DNA of 17,951 bases from Bryobacterales bacterium (GTDB taxonomy: Bacteria > Acidobacteriota > Terriglobia > Bryobacterales > Bryobacteraceae): contig PKYZ01000006.1 of NCBI GenBank assembly GCA_003132865.1, forward strand, positions 1 to 17,951, given 5' to 3'. Under the pieces are notes generated by a model, which did not search any database, was not told where the DNA came from, and saw nothing but the letters and a program-made list of their open reading frames with translations. Positions 1 through 8,200 of this stretch are shown in pieces (position 1 is the stretch's first letter; the number at the start of each line of letters is the position of its first letter). The position numbers and the translations under genes were made by a program.

Positions 1-429
1 GGACTTCCTCAGCACTGAAGAACGAGATAAAGAGAGCATAAAATCCTTTAATATGCCGTTTGTCGCGTGGCGCGCGAGCACTGCGAACCATTTCCGGACA
101 TCACAGTGGCCCGAAGTGTCTTGCGTATTTCCCGGCGTCTGTCATAGATTCAGATGTCAATATCCGAAACTTCGCGAATTGACCTTTCGCGTGGATAGCT
201 CAGGCCAGCCATCGGCCGGCTGGCAACACACATCTCTTCCTGGGATAAAATTAGACAGCAATTCGGCAGCCGTTCGGATTTCGGGCGAAGATTTACTGAA
301 AGTAAAGGATTTCCCAGCCGGGCATGCCGGGCCGGCGCCTATAAGGGGCGACAATTTTTCCGGGAATTCTTACACGGCGCTGCCCGCAGTCGGCGGCGTC
401 TGACGGCGGATGTGCTCTGCGGAAATCGG
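1..429. other. Left flank without a recognisable gene
   Basis: This stretch is more AT-rich than most of the window. Open frames exist on both strands (for example 53-403 on +), but none has a protein-like composition, a recognisable motif or a convincing ribosome binding site. It lies downstream of the minus-strand sulfotransferase. I found no clear terminator hairpin with a T-tract. I see nothing that can be named here. Confidence 0.5.
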
Positions 430-1290
430 TTAACGCATTTCCAGATCTTGCAGGCTATACCCGAAAGCGCGTACCCGCATTTCATAGCGCGCAATCCATT
501 CCTGGATGGACGCGCTGGTCTGCGGATTCGTCGCCATTTCCAGCCATTGTGCGAAATACCTCTGGTTATGTTCCGTGGTGGCCGCGAATGAAGTTTCGTG
601 AGGCGCCACTCCCAGAAACGCACAGATCTTGCGCAGCGTAGCGGCCGGCTCTTCCACGAGGGTCTCGTATCCGACCGTCATGACACGCTGCAAATGAGGG
701 CGATCCGTCTCAAATGTCTCATGTGCTGCCAGCCAGTGTTCGATCAGGGAGTCCAGGCTCCGGGTGCTCCATTTCGTGGTGGCCAGCGAGACGGCCACCG
801 GATGCCGCACAAGGATCACGAAAGAGGAACTCGGAAATGCGCTTTGCAGGAAACGGGTCATGAGCAGGTGCGGGGGAGATTTTTCCAGCAGATAGCGTTT
901 CGAGAGATCCCAGTAAGGAAACCAGTCGACGGCCAACTGGGCCTTATTTCCCGGCGTCAGCAACTCCGAGGACTCCGTGAGGTGCGCCTCGGGCGCAAAG
1001 GCAAAGCTGCCGGGTCCTCCGTAACACATTGCCGGGGGATATATGCCTTGCAAAAACTGGCCTTCATCCTCGAGCGGAGCCCATTCCGCGGCTACCTTAT
1101 TGTTCGCAAAACCGGTCATCTCCGGATGCTCCCGAAGCATCCGGAAAAGCAGAGTGGTGCCACTGCGATGCAGTCCGCATAGAAAGACGAAATGGTGCGA
1201 CTGCGCAATTTCCCGTGCCTGACCGAAACTTAGCGAGCTGGCAGGGTCTGTGGTAGCCGTCAAGATGGGTTCTGGGGATTGCTGCTGCAT
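430..1290 (-). CDS. PAPS-dependent sulfotransferase family protein
   Basis: A 286-residue protein of ordinary length for the bacterial sulfotransferase family, which moves a sulfuryl group from PAPS to a hydroxyl or amine of a small molecule, lipid or sugar. The 5'-phosphosulfate loop reads CGLHRSGTTLL near residues 38-48. An EKSP motif follows at about 136-139, and the 3'-phosphate-binding segment VRHPVAVSLA sits at about 161-170. A YETLVEEP helix near 208-215 is also typical. There is no signal peptide, so it should be cytoplasmic. The ATG at 1290 gives a ~30-residue leader before the first beta strand; the upstream GGTGA is a weak ribosome binding site. It diverges from the glycosyltransferase at 2064. 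The substrate cannot be told from the sequence. Confidence 0.9.
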   Translation of the reverse strand: MQQQSPEPILTATTDPASSLSFGQAREIAQSHHFVFLCGLHRSGTTLLFRMLREHPEMTGFANNKVAAEWAPLEDEGQFLQGIYPPAMCYGGPGSFAFAPEAHLTESSELLTPGNKAQLAVDWFPYWDLSKRYLLEKSPPHLLMTRFLQSAFPSSSFVILVRHPVAVSLATTKWSTRSLDSLIEHWLAAHETFETDRPHLQRVMTVGYETLVEEPAATLRKICAFLGVAPHETSFAATTEHNQRYFAQWLEMATNPQTSASIQEWIARYEMRVRAFGYSLQDLEMR

Positions 1291-1745
1291 TCACCCAAAT
1301 TATCACGAGGTTCCGCGGAGATGTTGCCGAAGCGGCCCAGGGGCGGCCGGATGGGAATGCGCCGCGAGCGATCGCGCGAGGGGGCTCCGGCCCGTCTGGC
1401 GCGCGCCATGCTGTAGCACGGCTCGCGTATCCGCCAAGGCCGCCGGTACGGCTGGCGAGACGTTCCGGGCGAGCAAGGTGTTCGATGGTTGAATCTCAAC
1501 CGCCTGCCAGTGGATTCCTAACCACAGGACCCGATAACCGAACTCCTCCCGCGAATGATCTGCCATCGGTGGCCGGCCTACGAAGAGCTCCTCGACCGGG
1601 CACGATTCCGGGCGGCGCGACAACTCGCACTGGCTAGGGGCGTTGCTATGCTGGGGTTGTGGTTTCAGGAGTTGGAGCAGGGGAAAACGGGTGTTCCGGA
1701 AGGCGGCAAAGCGGCGGCGAGGATGTGGAGTTGAAGCCGCCCGCC
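1291..1745. other. Intergenic stretch without a supported gene
   Basis: A 216-codon open frame crosses this region on the minus strand (1303-1953), but it has no ribosome binding site and much of it is low-information Arg/Pro/Ala translation. A short part near 1480-1600, reading EEFGYRVLWLGIHWQAVEIQ, looks more protein-like than the rest and could be a scrap of a dead gene that I do not recognise. No convincing promoter was found for either flanking gene. Confidence 0.4.
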
Positions 1746-1986
1746 ATGGAGCCGGCGATGTACGCGACGTACGCAAATTGGGCACGTGGACGCGAGCCAA
1801 TGCTAAACTTGTTCCTTTGGGGGACGGCGAACCGCGAGATCCCCCTGGCGCGCGGACGGGAGCTTTGCGAGAAGCTTGGCGCGCCAGACTTTCGAGGCGA
1901 TAGAAGGCCGGGGCCACCTGGTCATGCGCGGACGGCCCGGATCGATTAACCAAAGAATAGAGGAATTAGCGCTCTTCACGAAATAG
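1746..1986 (+). pseudogene. Frameshifted C-terminal remnant of an alpha/beta hydrolase
   Basis: The reading from 1746 gives LFLWGTANREIPLARGREL, which matches the late strand and charge-relay Asp loop of alpha/beta-hydrolase-fold enzymes; the usual GTAD is GTAN here. At about 1893 one extra base (or two lost) shifts the frame. The continuation reads EAIEGRGHLVMRGRPGSINQ and ends at TAG 1984-1986. That second part carries the expected catalytic His (GRGHLVM). Neither the nucleophile elbow nor the N-terminal half is found upstream, so this is a truncated remnant. It lies 77 bp before the glycosyltransferase, and its complete ancestor may have belonged to the same unit. Confidence 0.6.
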
Positions 1987-2063
1987 CCTGGGCGCCTTCC
2001 GGGCCCGGCGGCAGTAACTGCGGTGCCCTGCGCGGCGGTAGCTTATTCGACCTTAAAAGACAT

Positions 2064-3359
2064 ATGTCAAGATTCTTGTTAACCTGCTGGTCCTTCACCG
2101 GGCATCTTTTCCATGGCATCAATATTGGACGCGCTTTGCGCGAGCGCGGGCATGAGGTCGCATTCTATAGCGGTCCGCGAGGCGCGCAGGTGTTTGCCGA
2201 CGAAGGCTTTACCTTGTTCCCCTTTGAGAAGCTGGATGAAGAGGCGCTGTACGACTTCGTGCTCAAGCCCAACCGCGAGCGGTCGGTCAAAGACACGTTG
2301 AAATTTACCCAGATGTTACAGAGCTTGCTGCTGGGCACCATCCCGGCGCAGTTGGAAGATCTCGAGCCAATCCTCGCCAGTTGGAAGCCGGATGTCCTGG
2401 TGACGGACGGCACCATACTGGGGCCCATCCTGATAATGCGGGAAAAGTACAACATCCCGGTGGCTACTTTGGACTATTTTTGCTGTCTGGTCCCGGGGCC
2501 GGACGTCCCGCCTTTCGGACTGGCTTTGCCGCAGCCGCGCAACTGGTACACCCGCCTGCTGGCGCGGTCCGTGGCGCTGGGCACGCATCTGCTGACCGCC
2601 GGCATCCGGCGCAAGGCCAACGAACTACGCCAACAACATGGCCTGCCGCCATTGACGATGTCTATCAACGAATTTTCCGGCAGCATGCCGCTGCACTTGG
2701 TGCTCAATACGCCCGAGTTGGATTACGACCGGCACGACCTGCCTCCCACGGTGCGCTATGCCGGCCCTTGCTGCCTGTGGAACAGGCCCCGTCACGAGCA
2801 GTCCGCAGACTGGTTGCAGCAGTTGCCGCGCGACAAACCCTGGGTGCACGCCACCGAGGGAACCGTGCACGTGACCGCGCCGATCGTGCTGCGGGCCGCC
2901 GCCCAGGGCCTGGCAAACCTGCCCATGGAGGCGATTCTGACCGGCGGCAAGCGCGAGCCTTCGGAGCTGGATCTGGGCCCGATCGCTCCCAACATTCACG
3001 TGGTGCGGTGGGTGTCGCACATCGACCTGCTGCCCTTGCTGGATGTCATGATCACCACCGGCGGCGCGGCCAATGTGAAGTCCGCCCTGGCCGCCGGCGT
3101 GCCCCTGATCATTGTCCCAACGGAATGGGACAAGCCGGAGATCGCCCGCCGCGTCGAGCAGAGCGGCGCGGGCCTGCGCCTGATGCCGCGGCATTGCACG
3201 CCGCAGCGCATGCGGGAGGCCGTCGAGCGCGTGCTGCACACGCCGTCATACCGCCAGAATGCGCAGCGCATCGCTGGCATTTTTGCCAAATATGGGGGCT
3301 CGGCCACCGCCGCTAAATTGCTGGAAGAACTGGCCGCGAAGCACGCGCCGGTGCATTGA
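2064..3359 (+). CDS. GT1-like (GT-B fold) glycosyltransferase
   Basis: A 431-residue protein of typical length for bacterial MGT/UGT-type glycosyltransferases, which transfer a sugar from a nucleotide donor to small lipophilic acceptors. The N-terminal acceptor domain starts with a glycine loop whose His14 (TGHLFHG) is at the usual catalytic-base position, and D115 lies in VTDGT. The donor domain contains ATEGTVHV (about 263-270), WVSHIDLLPLLD (316-327) and the nucleotide-sugar signature near 330-361: TTGGAANV, then GVPLIIVPTEWDKPE. The common HGG of this signature is TGG here, and the GT that often follows is AN. No signal peptide is seen. The start has only a weak AAAAGA ribosome binding site. 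It is a single-gene unit. Donor and acceptor cannot be inferred. Confidence 0.9.
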   Translation: MSRFLLTCWSFTGHLFHGINIGRALRERGHEVAFYSGPRGAQVFADEGFTLFPFEKLDEEALYDFVLKPNRERSVKDTLKFTQMLQSLLLGTIPAQLEDLEPILASWKPDVLVTDGTILGPILIMREKYNIPVATLDYFCCLVPGPDVPPFGLALPQPRNWYTRLLARSVALGTHLLTAGIRRKANELRQQHGLPPLTMSINEFSGSMPLHLVLNTPELDYDRHDLPPTVRYAGPCCLWNRPRHEQSADWLQQLPRDKPWVHATEGTVHVTAPIVLRAAAQGLANLPMEAILTGGKREPSELDLGPIAPNIHVVRWVSHIDLLPLLDVMITTGGAANVKSALAAGVPLIIVPTEWDKPEIARRVEQSGAGLRLMPRHCTPQRMREAVERVLHTPSYRQNAQRIAGIFAKYGGSATAAKLLEELAAKHAPVH

Positions 3360-3386
3360 TTCGTGGCGCAGGCAATCCAGCCCATT

Positions 3387-3433
3387 GTGGGGCAGGCCCT
3401 CGGCCTGCGGCGGCCTCTCAGGCCGCCCCGCAC
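3387..3433. repeat. REP-like twin-hairpin element, copy 1
   Basis: A GTGGGG leader (3387-3392) precedes two perfect hairpins placed back to back. Hairpin 1 is 3392-3408, with a 7-bp stem GCAGGCC and loop CTC. Hairpin 2 is 3409-3427, with an 8-bp stem GGCGGCCT and loop CTC. The outer GTGGGG can partly pair with CCCCGCAC (3426-3433). It begins 27 bp after the glycosyltransferase stop. It may also end transcription, but no T-tract follows. A second element of the same plan lies at 4561-4603. Confidence 0.75.
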
Positions 3434-3494
3434 GCGCTTTCTGGTGCCAGAGAGGTTCCTGGCAGGGACACCCGCCTGCTCGGCCGCCCGGCGC

Positions 3495-3545
3495 GTGCGG
3501 CTTCCGCCGCGGCTGGCGTGGGGTTTCCGCTGCGGCCGGCGTGCG
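3495..3545. repeat. 23-bp tandem direct repeat (about 2.2 copies)
   Basis: Units 3495-3517 and 3518-3540 are both 23 bp and agree at 19 of 23 positions by my count. A third unit begins at 3541 with GTGCG and then decays. The unit starts GTGCGG or GTGGGG and ends GGC. It lies between copy 1 of the twin-hairpin element and the toxin-antitoxin pair, and no coding role is apparent. Confidence 0.6.
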
Positions 3546-3592
3546 GGAGCGCTCCGTTACGTGAGTTGGATCTCTTCAAACACGCGCTTTGT

Positions 3593-3634
3593 ACAGGCGG
3601 TGGAGGACCCATTTAGTCCGTGTACATCGCCTGT
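3593..3634. promoter_or_regulatory. Inverted repeat upstream of the toxin-antitoxin pair (possible operator)
   Basis: ACAGGCG (3593-3599) and its exact reverse complement CGCCTGT (3628-3634) are 28 bp apart. Each is close to a TGTACA-like hexamer. They lie about 60-100 bp upstream of the antitoxin start. VapB-type antitoxins usually bind inverted repeats near their own promoter, so this is a candidate operator. No well-spaced -35/-10 pair was found. Confidence 0.3.
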
Positions 3635-3696
3635 CCCACGCAGGCTTGCAATCCAACGAGAAATATAGCACATTATGAGTGGGACAAATTCTGAAT

Positions 3697-3963
3697 ATGC
3701 TCCGCAAACGCGCTCACGTCATTCTGCCCGCAGATCTCCTCGCCGAGGTGGACCGGCTGGTGGGCGAGCGCGGCCGAAGCGCCTTCCTCTCGGATCTGGT
3801 ACGGCGGGAAATCCAACGCCGCAACCTGCTCGCCGCGCTCCGGGAGGCCAAGGGCTCGTGGAAAACGCAAGAGCATCCTGAGTTAGAGGAAGGTTCCGAA
3901 GCATTCGTCGACCGCTTGCGCGCCGAGAATGAAGCCCGTCTCAAACCCCTCCCGGATGCTTGA
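3697..3963 (+). CDS. vapB: Ribbon-helix-helix antitoxin, VapB-like
   Basis: From ATG 3697 the product is 88 residues. It starts MLRKRAHVILPADLL, the short beta strand expected at the N-terminus of a ribbon-helix-helix DNA-binding dimer. Helix A (AEVDRLVGERG) and helix B (RSAFLSDLVRREIQ) follow. The acidic C-terminal half (HPELEEGSEAFVDRL) is where such antitoxins usually wrap the toxin. A GTG at 3679 would add six residues. I prefer 3697 because family members generally begin right before the KRAHV strand; neither start has a strong ribosome binding site. Its TGA (3961-3963) shares one base with the toxin ATG, which points to translational coupling. Its role would be to neutralise the PIN toxin and repress the operon. 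Confidence 0.82.
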   Translation: MLRKRAHVILPADLLAEVDRLVGERGRSAFLSDLVRREIQRRNLLAALREAKGSWKTQEHPELEEGSEAFVDRLRAENEARLKPLPDA

Positions 3964-4385
3964 TGCCCACCTTTCTGCTAGACACGACCTTTATCCTCGA
4001 TGTCTTAAACGACCGCCGCGGCCGGGCCGATCTCATGGAGCGGATGATTTTGGAGCAGCATACGCTGGCTTGCTGCGCCATCAATGTCGCCGAGGTGTAT
4101 GTGGGCCTGCGCGCCCCGGAAGCGGCCAAAACCGAAACCCTCCTGCGGCAGCTCGCCTACGTTCCTATCCGCTGGGAGGCGGCCAAACTCGCGGGCGATT
4201 TGAAGCGCGAATGGGCGCGCAGAGGACACACACTCACCTTAACCGACACCACCGTGGCCGCGGTGTGTTTGATCGAAGGGCTCACCCTGGTGACCGATAA
4301 TCGCAAGCATTTCCCCATGCCGGAGCTGGCGCTCTATCCCTTGCCCGAGGGGGTAATGGGGTGGCGGGCGCCATCAGTGGGTTGA
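3963..4385 (+). CDS. vapC: PIN-domain toxin, VapC-like ribonuclease
   Basis: A 140-residue PIN-domain protein, normal size for VapC toxins, which are Mg-dependent endoribonucleases that cut tRNA, rRNA or mRNA when free of antitoxin. The four acidic residues expected at the active site are visible: D7 in FLLDTTFILD, E44 in NVAEVYVGL, D95 in LTLTDTTVAA and D112 in LVTDNRKHF. The ATG at 3963 overlaps the antitoxin stop by one base (TGATG); a TTG three bases earlier is less likely. The C-terminus FPMPELALYPLPEG is usual for the family. The pair forms a two-gene operon with no further member, and it is flanked on both sides by repeat-rich intergenic DNA. I see no inactivating change. Confidence 0.88.
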   Translation: MPTFLLDTTFILDVLNDRRGRADLMERMILEQHTLACCAINVAEVYVGLRAPEAAKTETLLRQLAYVPIRWEAAKLAGDLKREWARRGHTLTLTDTTVAAVCLIEGLTLVTDNRKHFPMPELALYPLPEGVMGWRAPSVG

Positions 4386-4560
4386 GTGGTTTTGGGCCAT
4401 TATGCCGGATTGCGCCCTAACGTATGCTGGGGTCAGCTTGTCCTGGCAGGCTTCAGCCAGTGACATATCCCGCACTGCCCGGTGCTCGCTGAAAACAAAC
4501 GCCACAACGCAATCCGTCAACCGCATTTCCGTCGCCGCCATGCTACGCTTACACCGGACA

Positions 4561-4603
4561 GTGGGGCGGACGCCCTCGTCCGCGCGCGACCCCCTGGTCG
4601 CGC
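4561..4603. repeat. REP-like twin-hairpin element, copy 2
   Basis: This has the same plan as 3387-3433. A GTGGGG leader (4561-4566) precedes hairpin 1 (4566-4583, 7-bp stem GCGGACG, loop CCCT), which directly abuts hairpin 2 (4584-4603, 8-bp stem GCGCGACC, loop CCCT). All stem pairs are perfect. Stem lengths (7 then 8 bp), leader and zero spacing match copy 1, yet the stem sequences differ almost completely. Confidence 0.75.
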
Positions 4604-4623
4604 TTCCCTTACCCTCGATCTTT

Positions 4624-4721
4624 TGAAATCTGAATATAACGATCCGGGTGGCTCGCAACGGGTTCCCCACCCCCGATCCCTGAAACCCGAATATACGATG
4701 GCGCGGCCGGGAGGGTTCCCC
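4624..4721. repeat. Degenerate ~57-bp tandem repeat
   Basis: Two units start at 4624 and 4681. Both begin TGAAA, continue with a CTGAATATAACGAT or CCGAATATACGAT core, and later contain GGGTTCCCC. Between these blocks the units are diverged. The reading is by eye; unit borders are approximate. Confidence 0.4.
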
Positions 4722-5200
4722 GTGACGAACCCAAAATCAGATTACGAAACGAACCCAATCGGTCCTTTGTTTTCAACAAAAGCTCAAAACGAAAGCCAAA
4801 TTCCAGCCAGGGGAGACGGTCCTGAAGCCCGCTCGGCCCCGCCGATGGGCCTTTGTTCACGGGGTTGGCCCCACGCGGGGACGCCGCGCACAACACAGCG
4901 GAATGTTACAGAATGTTACGCAGAAAACGGCTTCCTGTTGCGTGCGCCGGGTGCAGGCCGAAAGCCGGCGGTCAACCTAAAAGGCTCGCTGCGGCGCCCC
5001 AGGGCCTCATTTCAGCGCCCAATCGCCTAAGGACCCGCTCCGCGAACTACTAAGACGGCTAGTACCGTAGCTGGATGCGCCTATGGACACTCGAAATGGG
5101 GAAATGCTACTGTTGGATGGTTCGGGATTTGAGAGGAAAGTTCTTTTTTTTTGCAACGGGCAGCGGACCAAAGTGCCGCGCCCTGCCTGGAGGAAATTGC

Positions 5201-8200
5201 ATGTTACCGTCCGTTGGTTTCCATAAGTTTAGATTTGGAGTCTTAGGCTTGGCCCTCGTGTTTCTGCTGGGGCTAGGGGCGTTTCCCACGCAGGCAACGG
5301 CGCCCCCGTCCGCCCCGCCAGTCACGGCCGACAGCGTCCTGCCTAACCTGTTTTACGGTGCGACTCTGCCGGGTGCGTCGAACGGCCCGGTGTTGGTATT
5401 CGTGCACGGGTTATCGGGTAGTTACGCCGACTGGCTGGAGTCCGCCAACTGTCCGCCCTCCCCTACTCAGTGCGGGCCGAAGGGCGCTGGTATCGGAACG
5501 GGAAACGACATGTACGACTACGCCTACGAAGCCGGATTCCGTACGGCCTTCATGAGCCTGAGCGCGAACAACCAAAGCAACAGCGCCACGATCCAGGCCA
5601 ATGCGGCGATGCTCGAAACGATCTTTCCCAGGATCCAGGCCAATTTCGGGGTATCGAAGGTTTATTTCGTCTGCCACTCCAAAGGAGGGCTGGATCTGCA
5701 GTTGGCCCTCGCCACTCCGCAGTGGATCGGCATCGCCAACGCGGTGTTAACTTTTGGCACTCCAAACCAGGGGGACGCGCTGGCCGACTGGCTCTTCCTT
5801 ACCGCCAACGGACAGGCGGCTGGACAGGCTTTGGGACTGCTGACCCCGGCGATACAATCCCTGGAAACCGCGAACGTACTGAATTTCCGAAAGCAGTGGG
5901 ACCCCATCTTCCAAAATGCTCAGATTCCCTTTTATACCGTAGCAGGCGATGTATGCTCGGAGACCGCAACGATGAAACCCAGCCAAGCCTGCATGCAGGT
6001 TCCCGCGGGCACGGGGACTCTTCTGCTGTCGCTCACCGGTGGGACTAAATCCCCCGCCAACGACGGACTAGTGACAGTGCCGGAAACATATCTCCCCTCC
6101 AGCTATGCCATGGATCTGGGCGTCGAACTTGAGAATCACTATCAACTGCGCCTCGGCGATTACTCTTTTAGCATGATCTACGGACGCGTGATGGCGCAGG
6201 AGAACCAGCAGCCCGGCTTTAACAGAGTGGCGACCAATGGTTTCGGCGACGCAGCCAACACCGAGGCTTGGTCGATGGCCTGGTTCAATGGCCAGTTGTA
6301 CGTGGGGACGGGCCGGGATGTGTATTGTGTTACCTGGGCCACCGCGGCCATTCAATCCCAACTGCCGGGGCTTTATCCCCCAGCCATCGGCGATTGTAAC
6401 CCGGATTATCATCTCCTGGCGTTGCGGGGGGAAATCTGGCAATACACTCCGCAGACCAATATATGGGTAAGGGTCTTCCAATCCCCGAACTCGCTGACCA
6501 CCACCAGCAATGCGGGCGCGACGGTGGCGACCGCCCGGGAAATGGGCATCCGGAGCCTGACGGTAGTTACCGAACCAGGCACCTCAACGTGCCCGTCCCC
6601 TTGCACGGCCTTGTACGCAGGCACTGTGACTTCCGGCGCGATCTTTGAGCTCGATCACACGGTTGGCGGGTGGCCTCCGCCCCGTATCTTGCGTTCCCAG
6701 GACGGCGTGACTTGGGGCCCCACCGCATCCTGCCCGAATTGCGGGCCTCTTCCGCAGGATCCCGGGACTTTCCTGGGCGAACTCTCCTCAGCGGGCACCC
6801 CTGTGGCGTGCCCCAGTTGCCCCGGGAGCAGCCAATCGTTCCAGAATGTTGGCATCCGCTCGGGCGACCAACTGAACGGCATCCTGTATCTGCAAGTCGG
6901 AGACTTTGCAGGGGTGGGCCGGGTGATCGCTTCCGTACCGGGGACCAATCCGAACGGCGGTAACAACAACTACCAATATGTCAGCCCGCCGGCGGGTTGC
7001 GATACCCCGGGCACTGCCTGCTCGGGCCAACTGCTGCCCGTCTGGATTCTGCAGAGCTTCAACGGTTTCATGTATGCCGGCACCGGCAATCCTTACAGCG
7101 CCCCGGGATCGCCCACGCAGTATGGCGTATGGAAGACAGACGGGACGGGCGCCGCACCCTATACGTGGACGCCGGTGATTAACGAGAACGGAGCCTACGC
7201 GCAGACCCTGATCGCCAATTACGCAATGAGCACACAGATATTCGCCGATCCAACCGGTTGCCCTGCGACATCGGGTACAATCGCCGGCGGCGCGGGCGGA
7301 TGCTTGTATGTGGGCACCGACCAACCTAGCGAAATGGTTCGGATTCACCCCGACACGACGGGAGCGGTGCAGGTGGATGCGACGGATAGTTGGGACTTAG
7401 TGGTGGGCAATCCCCGGACCATCCCTCCGGGAGCGCCGGGCGCAGGTCAATCAATCTCTCCCATCAGCGGAATCGGGCAATACTTCGACAACGGGTTTAC
7501 CGGACACTTCTGGAGAATGGGCGTGAACGGGGTTGGGGGCCCCACGTCGGGCTTGTTGTACATGAGCACTTACGATTGGAGCGGCGAGCACTATTACCAG
7601 AATGGATTCGCTGCGAATTGGGCCCAGGAATTCGGAACGGATCTGTTTCGAACCAACGACGGGATCCACTGGACGGCGGTGAGCAAGATTGGCCTGGGAG
7701 ACGGCATTAATACGGGCGGCCGGACTTTCCAATCCACCCCCTACGGGCTCTTTTGGGGCACGTCCCGGCCGGCGGTCGGCGGAACGCAAATCTTCATGAT
7801 CGACAACAGCACATTGGACTTTAACCGCGATCGCGTCATCGATCAGAAGGATGTGAATCTAATGACGGCCAGACTGAACACTAAGGCGCAGCCGCACGAT
7901 CCGATGGATCTGAACCAGGATGGCAAGATCACCAGCGCGGATCTCCAACTGCTGAAGACGCAATGCACCTATAAAAACTGCGCAGTGCCGGCGTTCCGGC
8001 CTGCGTCCACCACGCTGGGTGTGCCGGTGCTGCACTCCGCGCCGGGCCCCTTGGGCGGCACCGAGATAGTGTCGTTGGATTGGCCCGTCATCCCCAACGC
8101 GCAGGACTACCTGGTCTATCGCATCAACATGTCGCCAAACGACACCACGCCGCCTCCGGGTTTTGGCCCGCTGGCGTCCGCCTGCACCAACCCGGCAGTG

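Larger units (their letters stand above)
4386..5200. other. Long intergenic region, no supported gene
   Basis: This 815-bp stretch holds a twin-hairpin element (4561-4603), a degenerate tandem repeat (4624-4721), a duplicated GAATGTTAC (4901-4909 and 4911-4919) and a T9 run (5144-5152). Open frames such as 4482-5030 (+) and 4374-4670 (-) have no ribosome binding site and no protein-like composition. The 42 codons upstream of the lipase-like gene (from 5075) are in frame with it but are better read as untranslated leader, because the strong ribosome binding site and signal peptide lie at 5189-5201. Confidence 0.55.

Noticed and set aside
1303..1953. A 216-codon minus-strand frame
   Set aside because: It has no ribosome binding site and mostly low-information composition, and it overlaps the hydrolase remnant on the plus strand. 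A small protein-like patch (about 1480-1600) was noted but matches nothing I know.
2381..3316. A 311-codon plus-strand open frame inside the glycosyltransferase gene
   Set aside because: It is a shifted-frame shadow in high-GC sequence, rich in Arg/Ala/Gly/Pro, with no motifs; the glycosyltransferase frame has clear family motifs.
4482..5030. A 182-codon plus-strand frame in the intergenic region
   Set aside because: It crosses the twin-hairpin element and the degenerate tandem repeat, lacks a ribosome binding site and has no recognisable domain.
5075..5200. Upstream in-frame start for the lipase-like protein
   Set aside because: It would put 42 residues, including a Phe run from the T9 tract, before an excellent signal peptide. 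The GGAGGA site favours 5201.
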